From contig NZ_QFXK01000090.1 of assembly GCF_003261635.1 (NCBI RefSeq), positions 28,536 to 92,535 on the forward strand: DNA of 64,000 nucleotides. The letters run 5' to 3'. Below are positions 10,004 through 18,079 of the stretch, in pieces. The notes beneath the pieces are model-generated. The model saw only the letters and a list, made by a program, of their open reading frames with translations, did no database searches and was not told where the DNA came from. The first letter of the stretch is position 1, and each line of letters starts with the position of its first letter. The translations under genes were made by a program, and so were the position numbers. This DNA is from Kribbella monticola. Its GTDB lineage: Bacteria; Actinomycetota; Actinomycetes; Propionibacteriales; Kribbellaceae.

Positions 10004-11440
10004 GTGCCGTTCGACGCAACCTTCGAATCCTTGGCCACCTTCCAGTGTCCGGACTGGTTCCGGGACGCGAAGCTCGGCATTTGGTCGCACTGGGGTCCGC
10101 AGTCCGTGCCCCGGTACGGCGACTGGTACGCGCGGAACATGTACCGCGAGGGCAGCGACCAGTACCGCTACCACCTGCGGACCTACGGGCACCCGTCGCG
10201 GTTCGGCTACAAGGACATCGTCCAGCTGTGGAAGGCGGAGCGCTTCGATCCGGAAGAGTTGATGGACCGTTTCGTGGCGGCGGGTGCCCGGTACTTCGTG
10301 GCGCAGGCGGTCCACCACGACAACTTCTTCAACTACGACTCCGCCATCCACCGCTGGAACTCGGTGAAGATGGGGCCCGGCAAGGACATTCTCGCGCTGT
10401 GGAAGGCCGCCGCGGCCGAACGCGGACTGCCGTTCGGGATCACCGAGCACCTCGGTGCCGCACTCGGCTGGCTGGCAGTGAACAAGAACAGCGACAAACA
10501 AGGACCTTTCGCGGGTATCCCGTACGACGGAGTCGATCCGGCGAACCGCGACCTGTACCTCGACAACAGCCGCTACCTGCCCGAGCAGGACGTCGAAGTA
10601 CAGGACCCGTGGTACGCCGACGATCCCGCGTGGCGCCGCCATTGGCTCGAGGCGGTGACCGAGATGATCGACCGCTACCAACCGGACCTGCTGTACTCCG
10701 ACGGGCCATTGCCGTTCGGTGAGACCGACTACACGCCGGGACTGCAGGCGGTTGCCCATCTGTACAACACCAGCGAGCGCCTTCACCAGACGAATCGTGC
10801 GGTCTACCAGCAGAAGGACCGGCGACCGGAGGTGAGCGCGGTCGGGGTGATGGACATCGAACGCAGCCAGACGCCCCACATCCATCCGGAGCCGTGGCAG
10901 ACGGACACGTCGGTCGGCGACTGGTTCTACAACGTCCGCGACGTCTACAAGACCGGCGGCCACGTGATCGAGATGCTCGTCGACATCGTGTCGAAGAACG
11001 GCAACCTGCTGCTCAACGTGCCGCAGTTGCCGGACGGCACGATCGATGCCGAGTGCACGCAGATCCTCGACGACCTCGGCGCCTGGACGGCGGTGTGCGG
11101 GGAAGGGATCTACGGCACGAGACCGTTCCGCGTGTTCGGCGAGGGACCGTCGAGCGTGGTCGTCAAGGGTTTCACCGAAGACCGGGTGCCTTGGACCAGC
11201 GCCGACTTCCGCTTCACCCGCAAGGAGAACACTCTCTACGCGTTCCAGCTCGCCTGGCCGGACGACGGCCGCGCCGTGATCCGCAGCTTGGCGGACCACG
11301 AGACGGTCGCGAACGTACGCCTACTCGGCCACGGCCCGGTCGCCTTCGACCAAACACACGGCGTACTGGTCGTCCGCCTCCCCGACGCCCGTCCCCTCGA
11401 CGTCGCCAACTGTCTCGCCATCGAACTCCGCGCCGGCTGA
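10004..11440 (+). CDS. Alpha-L-fucosidase, GH29
   Basis: 478 residues, retaining alpha-L-fucosidase. The TIM barrel starts at CPDWFRDAKLGIWSHWGPQS, the standard GH29 opening, and carries HHDNFFNYDS and the nucleophile Asp in LLYSDGPLPFG. C-terminal beta domain from about residue 370. The GTG at 10004 follows GAGGAG with good spacing. No signal peptide. It is one of two fucosidases from different families in the same operon, GH95 inverting and GH29 retaining, which would cover different fucosyl linkages. It ends 6 bp before GH127. Confidence 0.9.
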   Translation: MPFDATFESLATFQCPDWFRDAKLGIWSHWGPQSVPRYGDWYARNMYREGSDQYRYHLRTYGHPSRFGYKDIVQLWKAERFDPEELMDRFVAAGARYFVAQAVHHDNFFNYDSAIHRWNSVKMGPGKDILALWKAAAAERGLPFGITEHLGAALGWLAVNKNSDKQGPFAGIPYDGVDPANRDLYLDNSRYLPEQDVEVQDPWYADDPAWRRHWLEAVTEMIDRYQPDLLYSDGPLPFGETDYTPGLQAVAHLYNTSERLHQTNRAVYQQKDRRPEVSAVGVMDIERSQTPHIHPEPWQTDTSVGDWFYNVRDVYKTGGHVIEMLVDIVSKNGNLLLNVPQLPDGTIDAECTQILDDLGAWTAVCGEGIYGTRPFRVFGEGPSSVVVKGFTEDRVPWTSADFRFTRKENTLYAFQLAWPDDGRAVIRSLADHETVANVRLLGHGPVAFDQTHGVLVVRLPDARPLDVANCLAIELRAG

Positions 11441-11446
11441 CAGCCG

Positions 11447-13318
11447 ATGACCCGATTGCGCACGGTCCGGGCCTCGGGTGGCCAGACGACGCTCTCGGAC
11501 GGGCCCACCCGCGACCGGTGGACGCTGAATGCTCGATACCTCCGCAGCCTCGACGCCGACAACCTCCTGCGGCCGTATCGCGCAGAAGCGGGTCTCTGGA
11601 GCCACTCAGGTTCCTGGGGTACGACGGTAGGGACCGTGGCGCCCGACGGTCCGCAGACGTGGCATTGGGGATGGGAATCGATCACCAGCGACCTGCGCGG
11701 TCACATCCTCGGTCACTGGCTGTCGGCCGCCGCGCGGGTCGGCCAGTACGACGGCGAGGTCGCGGCGCGAGCCGCAGTGATCGTCGGCGAGTTGGCCGCC
11801 TGCCAGCGGGCGAATGGTGGACAGTGGGCCGGCTCGATTCCACCGGCGTATCTGGACCGGCTGGCCGAAGGTGGTGAGGTGTGGGCGCCGCAGTACGTCG
11901 TACACAAGACCTTCCTGGGCCTGCTGGACCAGTACCGGATCGCCGGGAACCAACAGGCGCTGGACGTCGCGTCGGCCTTCGCCGGATGGTTCCACGAATG
12001 GAGCGGCAAGCTGTCCCGCGACCAGTTGGACGACGTGCTCGATCGCGAGACGGGCGGCATGCTCGAGGTCTGGGCGGACCTGCTGGAGTTCACCGGAGAT
12101 CAGGTCGCCGGCGACCTGATCGACCGGTACGACCGGCGGCGATTCTTCGACCCTCTGCTCGCCGGTGACGACGTACTGACCAACAAGCACGCCAACACCC
12201 AGATCGCGGAGATCCTGGGCGCCGCTCGGGCCTGGGAGGTCACCGGCGAACGGCGGTGGCGCGAGGTCGTCGAAGCTTTCTGGGATTCGGCAGTCGAGAC
12301 ACGCGGAACCTACTGCACCGGAGGAAGCAGCTGCGGCGAGGTCTGGCAGCCGCCCGGCGAACAGTCGGCGCGACTGCACGCGGTTCAAGAGCACTGCCTG
12401 GTCTACAACCTGATGCGGCTCGCCGATTTCCTGTTCCGGTGGACGGGCGACGATCGCTACGCGGACTACTGGGAACGGAACCTGGTCAACGGGATCTGGG
12501 CTCAGCAGCATCCGGACACCGGCATGCCGGCGTACTTCCTGCCGCTGGCGGCCGGAAGCCGCAAGCAGTGGGGCCGTCCGACCGAGGACTTCTGGTGCTG
12601 TCACGGCACCTTGCTGCAGGCGCAAGCCGGTGTGGACGAGACTGCGCTGTACGTCGACGACGCCGGGATCTCGATCTGCCAGTACCTCGAAACGACCACC
12701 TCGTGGGCGGACCTGTTCGGTGGCCGAGTCGAGGTCGCGATCACGACGGACGCCGAGCAGGGCGTCGTATTGGGGCAACGGCAGACCTTTCAGGGCGCGG
12801 CCGGGATCCAGGAGCTGTCACGGCGATTGCCTCGGCGGCGGCCGGATCAACGGGTGTACGTGGTGGAGGTGCGGTGCGAGCAACCGTCCGCCTTCGAGGT
12901 TCGGCTCCGGATCCCACGATGGGCGGCCGGCCCGCCGGTCGTCGAGGTCGACGGGCAGGCAGCTCCGGCCGAGGTCCACGACGGCTGGATCGTGATGTCC
13001 CGGGAGTGGAGCGGACACCGCATCCGGTTGACGGTGCCGTCGGGTTTGAGCACTGTGCCGCTGCCCGACCGGCCGGAGCTGGTGGCGATGCTCGACGGCC
13101 CGGTCGTGCTGGCCGGCCTGACCGAGCAGGAGACGATGCTGTCCGGCGATCCCACCGAGCCCACGTCATTCCTGACACCCGATCAGGACCGGCATCACAG
13201 CTGGTGGCGGACCGGGACCTACCGGACCTTCGGGCAGACCACCGGCCTGCGTTTCGTGCCTCTCGCGGAGATCCGGGACGAGCCGTACACGGTGTACTTC
13301 CCGGTGCGGCCCGGTTGA
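11447..13318 (+). CDS. Beta-L-arabinofuranosidase, GH127
   Basis: 623 residues, a former DUF1680 protein. The catalytic cysteine/zinc site of the HypBA1 type is complete: Glu315 and Cys317 in QEHCLVYN, and Cys384-Cys385 in FWCCHGT, with Cys317 and the later pair as zinc ligands and one Cys as nucleophile. No signal peptide is seen. It is the last gene of the fucosidase/ABC operon. Its final 100 bp overlap, in antisense, the 3' end of the DHA2 transporter gene. Beta-L-arabinofuranose occurs on hydroxyproline-rich plant proteins and some glycans, so the locus may target plant cell-wall glycoprotein or side-chain sugars. GH127 contains other activities, so the substrate is provisional. Confidence 0.87.
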   Translation: MTRLRTVRASGGQTTLSDGPTRDRWTLNARYLRSLDADNLLRPYRAEAGLWSHSGSWGTTVGTVAPDGPQTWHWGWESITSDLRGHILGHWLSAAARVGQYDGEVAARAAVIVGELAACQRANGGQWAGSIPPAYLDRLAEGGEVWAPQYVVHKTFLGLLDQYRIAGNQQALDVASAFAGWFHEWSGKLSRDQLDDVLDRETGGMLEVWADLLEFTGDQVAGDLIDRYDRRRFFDPLLAGDDVLTNKHANTQIAEILGAARAWEVTGERRWREVVEAFWDSAVETRGTYCTGGSSCGEVWQPPGEQSARLHAVQEHCLVYNLMRLADFLFRWTGDDRYADYWERNLVNGIWAQQHPDTGMPAYFLPLAAGSRKQWGRPTEDFWCCHGTLLQAQAGVDETALYVDDAGISICQYLETTTSWADLFGGRVEVAITTDAEQGVVLGQRQTFQGAAGIQELSRRLPRRRPDQRVYVVEVRCEQPSAFEVRLRIPRWAAGPPVVEVDGQAAPAEVHDGWIVMSREWSGHRIRLTVPSGLSTVPLPDRPELVAMLDGPVVLAGLTEQETMLSGDPTEPTSFLTPDQDRHHSWWRTGTYRTFGQTTGLRFVPLAEIRDEPYTVYFPVRPG

Positions 13319-14775
13319 CAACTCCTGGTGTCGAGGAGGTTGCCGGCGGCATCGTTGTCTTCGGCAACTTCTGGGGAGCGGAGGTTCAGTGCGACGAGGA
13401 GGGTGAGGGCGATGCCTGCCGCGATGACGAAGACGGCTGTTCGGATTCCTTCGGCGGTGGCGATGCGTAGGTCTTCGCCCAGGAGGCCGTCGGTGCTGGC
13501 GTTGGCGACCAGGACGAGGACGGCGAGGCCGACGACGGCGCCGATCCCGGAGCTGGTGGAGACCATGCCGGAGGCGACGCCCTGGTCGCGGTCGGCGACG
13601 CCGGTGCCCGCGGCGATGAACATCAGCGTGAAGACGACGCCGTCGCCGATGCTGACAGCGACGAGACCTGGCACGAGGGCGGCGTACGAGCCGTCGGCCG
13701 ACATCGCCAGGCCGAGCGCGACGGCACCGGTTGCGCCGATCGCGAGGGCCGCGATCAGGGTGCGCTTGAGGCCGAAACGGGTGACGGCTTGTCCTGCGAG
13801 AGTGGAACCTGCCACGACGACCGCGGTGGGAAGCAAGAAGCCGATGCCGGTCTGGAGCGGGTCGTAGCCGCGGACGTCCTGGAAGTAGATGGACAGGAAG
13901 TACAGCAGGGATCCGAAGGTCGCCATGAAGAGGAACGCGATCAGCAGAGCCGGCCCCAGAACACGGTTGGCGAGCAGCTTGGGCGGCATCAGCGGATCCG
14001 GGCTGCGCCGCTCGCTGACGGCGAACGCGACCAGCAGCAGGAGACCCGTGCCGGCGGTGCCGATGATCCACGGTGACATCCAGCCAAGGGCCGGGCCTTG
14101 GACGAGGGTGAAGACGAGCAGCGTGACAGCTCCGGTGGCGGTCAGTGCGCCGGGCAGATCGAACACTCGCCCGGTGTCTCGCGATGGGTCCGGCTGGAGG
14201 AGCGGAGTGGCGAGCAACAGCGCTGCACCGGCGAGTGGGACATTGACGAAGAACACGGCTTCCCAGCCGAAGAGGCGGGTCAGTACACCGCCGAGCAGTA
14301 CGCCGATCACCAGACCGGCAGCGCCCGAGCCACCCCAGATGCCGAGCGCGCGATTGCGGTCGCGGCCCTCCGCGAAGGTCGTGTTGATGATCGCGAGCGT
14401 GCTGGGGAAGACGAGCGCTCCGCCGAGACCCTGCAGGGCCCGGGCGGTCAGCTGCGACCCCGGGCCGGTGGCGAACCCGCCGGCCAGGGAGGCAACGGCG
14501 TACAGGGTGAGGCCGGTCATCAGCATCCGGCGCCGGCCGAGCAGGTCGGCGGCGCGGCCGCCGAACAACAGGAAGCCGCTCGAGGCGACCGCGTAGGCAC
14601 TGATCACCGCCTGCAGCGTCCGGGCCGAGTAGTGGAGTTCGCGGCCGATGTCCGGCAGCGCGACGACCACGATGTATTGGTCCAGCGAAACGATCAGCAT
14701 CGCGAACGAGAGCAATGCCAGTGCGGCGGTCTTGCTGCGCGGGCCGTCCCGCCGCGTGCGGCTCAGGTGTCCCAT
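13219..14775 (-). CDS. MFS drug-efflux transporter, DHA2 family (14 TM)
   Basis: 518 residues with about 14 membrane helices. Motif A is visible as GGRAADLLGRRRM after the second helix, and the DQYIVVVALP segment of helix 1 fits DHA2 (EmrB/QacA) exporters. The ATG at 14775 (MGHLSRTRRDG) is preferred over the in-frame upstream start because it sits just before the first helix. The divergent TetR gene and the intervening palindromes make it a typical repressor-controlled efflux pump. The membrane domain ends near NLRSPEVAEDNDAAG; the last ~35 residues are polar, unlike DHA2 tails, and are encoded inside the antisense end of GH127. Confidence 0.9.
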   Translation of the reverse strand: MGHLSRTRRDGPRSKTAALALLSFAMLIVSLDQYIVVVALPDIGRELHYSARTLQAVISAYAVASSGFLLFGGRAADLLGRRRMLMTGLTLYAVASLAGGFATGPGSQLTARALQGLGGALVFPSTLAIINTTFAEGRDRNRALGIWGGSGAAGLVIGVLLGGVLTRLFGWEAVFFVNVPLAGAALLLATPLLQPDPSRDTGRVFDLPGALTATGAVTLLVFTLVQGPALGWMSPWIIGTAGTGLLLLVAFAVSERRSPDPLMPPKLLANRVLGPALLIAFLFMATFGSLLYFLSIYFQDVRGYDPLQTGIGFLLPTAVVVAGSTLAGQAVTRFGLKRTLIAALAIGATGAVALGLAMSADGSYAALVPGLVAVSIGDGVVFTLMFIAAGTGVADRDQGVASGMVSTSSGIGAVVGLAVLVLVANASTDGLLGEDLRIATAEGIRTAVFVIAAGIALTLLVALNLRSPEVAEDNDAAGNLLDTRSCQPGRTGKYTVYGSSRISARGTKRRPVVCPKVR

Positions 14776-14804
14776 GATCCTTGTCCCTTCTCCGGGTTTT
14801 TCTT

Positions 14805-14846
14805 GAACTGTACGGAACAGTTCAGATGAACTCAACCGTACAGTTC
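14805..14846. promoter_or_regulatory. TetR operator between DHA2 pump and its repressor
   Basis: GAACTGTACGG at 14805-14815 and its exact reverse complement CCGTACAGTTC at 14836-14846. The left copy also contains the palindrome AACTGT-N5-ACAGTT (14806-14822). TAGACT at 14857-14862 is a good -10 for the TetR gene, whose ATG is only 11 bp further on. The arrangement allows one repressor to block both divergent genes. Confidence 0.85.
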
Positions 14847-14872
14847 AGATAGGTGCTAGACTCGGTGGCGAG

Positions 14873-15559
14873 ATGACAGAGACTTCAGCACCCCGGTCAG
14901 CGTCGGCAGCGCGCACCGAGTCGCCGCGGGTTCTCAGCGGCGACCGGGCGGCGCGCAAGCGTCAGGCGATCATCGAGGCGGCCCGGTCCGCGTTCGTCCG
15001 GGAGGGCTTCGACGCGGCGATGGATGCCATCGCCGCCGACGCCGGTGTCTCCAAGGTGACCGTCTACAACCATTACGGCACCAAGGAGACCCTCTTCATG
15101 GCCGTGATCGGGGATGCTCTGGAGGAGAGCCTCGCCGGTGCCATCGCCGGGACGGCGCAGCGCCTGCAGGACTCCGACGACCTGCGCGTCGCGCTCAAAT
15201 GGACGGCCAATGCGTGGGTGGCGAGCATGACCCAGCCCGACATGGTGGCCCTGCGGCAACTCGTCGCCAGTGAGGTGCGTAGATTCCCGGAGCTCGGCAA
15301 TGCCTGGCGACAGCATGGTCCCGATCGTGCGCGTCCGGCGCTGGTGGCAGCCTTCGAACGCCTCATCGACGCGGGCCGGCTGACGCTGCCCGACGTGGAC
15401 ACGGCGATCCTCCAGCTCTATGCGCTGGTCCTGTATCCCCATCTGGTGCACAGCACGTACGGCATGGCTCTCGACCAGCAGACGACCGAGCGCCTGATCG
15501 ACTCGGGCGTCGACATGTTCCTTGCGTTCTACGGCTACCGCGAGGTGTCGAAGCGCTAG
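14873..15559 (+). CDS. TetR-family repressor
   Basis: 228 residues. The HTH (about residues 28-75) contains FVREGFDAAMDAIAADAGVS and the recognition segment KVTVYNHYGTKETLF. The C-terminal part matches the TetR_C domain common in regulators of efflux pumps. A 27-residue Ser/Ala/Arg-rich leader precedes the HTH. It is divergent from the DHA2 pump and the perfect inverted repeat between them is the expected binding site; a toxic or drug-like ligand would release it (inference). It ends 8 bp from the convergent MFS gene. Confidence 0.9.
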   Translation: MTETSAPRSASAARTESPRVLSGDRAARKRQAIIEAARSAFVREGFDAAMDAIAADAGVSKVTVYNHYGTKETLFMAVIGDALEESLAGAIAGTAQRLQDSDDLRVALKWTANAWVASMTQPDMVALRQLVASEVRRFPELGNAWRQHGPDRARPALVAAFERLIDAGRLTLPDVDTAILQLYALVLYPHLVHSTYGMALDQQTTERLIDSGVDMFLAFYGYREVSKR

Positions 15560-15567
15560 TACTTCGG

Positions 15568-16761
15568 TCACCGTCGGCGCAGGTCCGGAATTGCGCACGC
15601 GCCGAGGCCTGCCAAGGTGCAGCCGATGGCGGAGGCGGCGAGGATCGGTCCAGGTGGAAAGTGATCGGCGGCCACCGCGCCGACTGCTGCACCCAACGGC
15701 GCTGCGAGAGCGAGGAGGGCGCGCTGAGTTCCGAAGATGCGGCCGTGGTCCGCGGGGTCGGTCCAGTGATGCAGCGCGGTGGTTTCGACGGCGGAGTACG
15801 GCCCCCAGATCGCGCCGGCCACTGCGAATCCGGCGGCGGCAACGACCAGGTGGTCGGTGAACGCGAGCGGAAGCATGACGACACCCCAGACGATCGCACC
15901 TGCCGCGTTGACCAGCCCTGGGCGATGACGGGAGAGCACGGTTGCGGCTGGCAACGTGAGAAGGGCCGCGGTCCCGAAGAGGGCCCAGAGCAACGTGTAG
16001 CCGCCTAGGCCCGACGTGAGTTGCTCGCGTACGTAGTACGGCAGGACGGTTTCGTACGGTCCGTAGGTGAAGTAGTAGGCGACCGACAAAGCGATCAACC
16101 CGATCACGCGGGTCGAGCGGCGCTTGCCGAGTGGCCGGACGCCTTGTGAAACAGGGGTTTGCTCGTACTGCGGTGTGTTGCGCAGCCGGATCGCGAGGGC
16201 TGTCACGCCGAGCATCATCAGGAGCGGAAGGACGAAGGCCGGTCCCGTGCCGAGCAGAGCAAGGGCCGGTCCGGTGAGGATCGCGCCGAGGAGCATCGGC
16301 AGTTGGTCCCCGACGCTGAGCAGCGCATTCGCCTTGCTGAGCGACTCGGGTGGGGCGAACCGTGGTACGAGAGTCCGCGCGGCCGCATAACTGAGCGGTG
16401 CGGTCGTACCGGCGGCCGCTCCGAGCGCCAGCACGATCCGGAGGTCGAATGTCCCGCCGATGCCGGCGATGATCAGGCCGCCCATCAGGACGGTCCGGGT
16501 CACGCCGTCGAGCAGCATCATGCGGACCGGGCCGAACCGGTCGACGGCCCGACCGCCCAGGATGCCGCCGGCCAGCGTCGGCAGCCGCATCGCGATCACC
16601 AGTACTGCGGTCTCCGTCCCGCTCCAGCCTTGTGGCTCAGCGATCCAGAGCAGGACGAACAGCAGGAAGCTGTCGGCAGTCGAGGCAAGAGTCCAGGCGG
16701 CCGCGAGCCACCAGGTCGCGACAGTCAGCCTGCGCGAAGGGCTGCGAGTCGCGAGCTTCAT
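15568..16761 (-). CDS. MFS transporter
   Basis: 397 residues with about 12 membrane helices. GGILGGRAVDRFGPVRMM is the loop 2-3 motif. The ATG at 16761 (MKLATRSPSRRL) overlaps the TGA of the MarR gene (ATGA), which sets the start and indicates coupled translation. A MarR-regulated MFS exporter is a common arrangement for export of small aromatic or toxic compounds, but the cargo is unknown. Confidence 0.87.
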   Translation of the reverse strand: MKLATRSPSRRLTVATWWLAAAWTLASTADSFLLFVLLWIAEPQGWSGTETAVLVIAMRLPTLAGGILGGRAVDRFGPVRMMLLDGVTRTVLMGGLIIAGIGGTFDLRIVLALGAAAGTTAPLSYAAARTLVPRFAPPESLSKANALLSVGDQLPMLLGAILTGPALALLGTGPAFVLPLLMMLGVTALAIRLRNTPQYEQTPVSQGVRPLGKRRSTRVIGLIALSVAYYFTYGPYETVLPYYVREQLTSGLGGYTLLWALFGTAALLTLPAATVLSRHRPGLVNAAGAIVWGVVMLPLAFTDHLVVAAAGFAVAGAIWGPYSAVETTALHHWTDPADHGRIFGTQRALLALAAPLGAAVGAVAADHFPPGPILAASAIGCTLAGLGACAIPDLRRR

Positions 16762-17243
16762 GGCTCGACGACCGACTTGTCGACAGGGCAACGCTTACAC
16801 GCTTGCCAATCGCAAAGCCGACAGGTCGAATCGGCCTCCACGCGAACCCGCTCCGTACCGCGCAGTCCCACCTCCAGCAGCTTGGCGAGCTGACTACGTT
16901 GTGCTCGCGTCAGCCCACGCAGTACTGCGGCGCTCGCGTTCTCGCGCGCCTGATTCCACGCCTGCAAGGCTTCTTCACCGGCCGGAAGCAGGCTCAACCG
17001 AAGGCTTCTGCCGGTCCGTTCCCGCGCGACATAGCCAAGTCCTTCCAGCCGATCCACCAGCCGGACGGTCCCCGACTGGGTGAGGCCGATCCGCGCCCAC
17101 AACCAATCCGCCGAACACCCCGGATGACTTCCGATCAACGTCAACGCCGACGCGTCCCGCAACCCGAGCCCACTCGGCAACCCCGCAGTCAACGCATCAT
17201 GACTACGCAGCGTCCAGGCAGCCCACAGATTGCTCTCATGCAT
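16758..17243 (-). CDS. MarR-family regulator with C-terminal four-cysteine motif
   Basis: 161 residues. The winged-helix MarR core (about residues 25-125) includes LTQSGTVRLVDRLEGLGYVARE. The C-terminal tail carries CRLCDWQACKRCPV, a CxxC-x4-CxxC arrangement that could bind zinc or sense redox. This tail is seen in a subset of actinobacterial MarR proteins. It is translationally coupled to the MFS gene and divergent from the hydrolase gene, so it probably controls both. The start ATG lies inside a TCATGCATGA palindrome. Confidence 0.85.
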   Translation of the reverse strand: MHESNLWAAWTLRSHDALTAGLPSGLGLRDASALTLIGSHPGCSADWLWARIGLTQSGTVRLVDRLEGLGYVARERTGRSLRLSLLPAGEEALQAWNQARENASAAVLRGLTRAQRSQLAKLLEVGLRGTERVRVEADSTCRLCDWQACKRCPVDKSVVEP

Positions 17244-17296
17244 GACTCATTCATATATCAGCCGCGCCGATCGGTCCAGTGGCCTAGGATGAGGCG
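17236..17296. promoter_or_regulatory. Divergent MarR/hydrolase promoter region
   Basis: About 50 bp separate the two start codons. TCATGCATGA (17236-17245) is a palindrome over the MarR start codon. The AT-rich TATATGAAT on the minus strand nearby is a plausible -10. An A/T-rich palindromic site at its own start would suit MarR autorepression, but this is weak evidence. Confidence 0.4.
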
Positions 17297-18061
17297 GTGA
17301 AGTTCGTGATGGTGCCGGGTGGGTGGCAGGGCGGTTGGGTGTTCGACTCGGTGGCGGCCGAGTTGCGCCGGGACGGTCACCAGGTCGAGGCGGTGACACT
17401 GGCCGGACTGGAGGCCGACGGCCCGGTCGAGCGGGACCGGCCGCCGAATCTCGACGACCACATCGCGCAGGTCGTCGAGGTCGTTGCACGAAGCAACGGG
17501 CAGCCGATCGCCCTGTGTGGGCACAGTTACGCCGGGATGGTGATCGCCGGTGTCGCGGACCGGCTCGGGGATCGCCTTGATCAGCTCGTCTTCATCGACG
17601 CCTACGTCCCGGCCGACGGAGATTCGTGCTGGTCGTTGACCAGTGACACCTTCCGGGAGCTGTTCATCGCCGGTGCCGCCTCCGACGGCCGGTGGGTCGC
17701 CGTGCCGGACGGGCTCGATCCCCGCGCGCGAGCCCATCCGCTGGCGAGCTTCGTCCAGACGATCAGGCTCGAGGGCAACCCGAGTCCCGCGCTCCGTCGC
17801 ACCTACGTCAGCGGCGGCGCGTGGCAAGGCAGCCCCTTCCTGGAACTCACCGACCGGCTGCGCGACGACCCTGCCTGGCAGGTGCACGAGATCCCCGTCG
17901 GCCACAACATCGCCCGCCGCGACCCGAAGGGCCTCGCCGCCCTCCTCGGCGCGTTGCCGCCGGCCACCGGGAAGCCGCAGACCGCGGGAGAGCCCCCGAC
18001 TGCGGGGAAGCCCCCGACTGCGGGGGAGCCTCCGACTGCGGGGAAGCCGCAGGCGTTCTAG
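17297..18061 (+). CDS. Alpha/beta hydrolase with short C-terminal repeat tail
   Basis: 254 residues, GTG start. The fold is that of the small esterase/hydroxynitrile-lyase-like hydrolases: the oxyanion segment VPGGWQGGW at the N-terminus, the nucleophile elbow GHSYAG (Ser), and a late His in VGHNIARRDP. The last ~30 residues are a low-complexity hexapeptide repeat G[KE]P[PQ]TA, encoded by 18-bp tandem units. Homologues normally end near the helix LAALLGAL, so the tail looks like an expansion. Substrate unknown. Divergent from the MarR gene, which may regulate it. Confidence 0.85.
   Translation: MKFVMVPGGWQGGWVFDSVAAELRRDGHQVEAVTLAGLEADGPVERDRPPNLDDHIAQVVEVVARSNGQPIALCGHSYAGMVIAGVADRLGDRLDQLVFIDAYVPADGDSCWSLTSDTFRELFIAGAASDGRWVAVPDGLDPRARAHPLASFVQTIRLEGNPSPALRRTYVSGGAWQGSPFLELTDRLRDDPAWQVHEIPVGHNIARRDPKGLAALLGALPPATGKPQTAGEPPTAGKPPTAGEPPTAGKPQAF
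17968..18056 (+). repeat. 18-bp tandem repeat at the 3' end of the hydrolase gene
   Basis: About 4.5 copies of an 18-bp unit like GGGGAAGCCCCCGACTGC, in frame, encoding G[KE]P[PQ]TA. Copies alternate AAG/GAG, giving alternating Lys and Glu. The last copy runs to the stop codon. The array is a coding minisatellite, likely to vary in length. Confidence 0.85.
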
Positions 18062-18079
18062 CGTCCGGTGGTTTGTGGT

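Noticed and set aside
8207..11299. Very long open frame on the minus strand opposite the binding lipoprotein and GH29 genes
   Set aside because: It is an antisense shadow typical of high-GC DNA. Its product is Arg/Val/Leu-rich with no domain, while the plus strand has a clear lipoprotein and a GH29 enzyme.
14805..14846. Inverted repeat read as a transcription terminator
   Set aside because: It lies between divergent starts, not after a gene, has a weak stem for this GC content, and fits a TetR operator.
17968..18056. Possible CRISPR-like direct repeats
   Set aside because: Units are contiguous 18-mers in frame with no spacers and encode a peptide repeat; no cas genes nearby.
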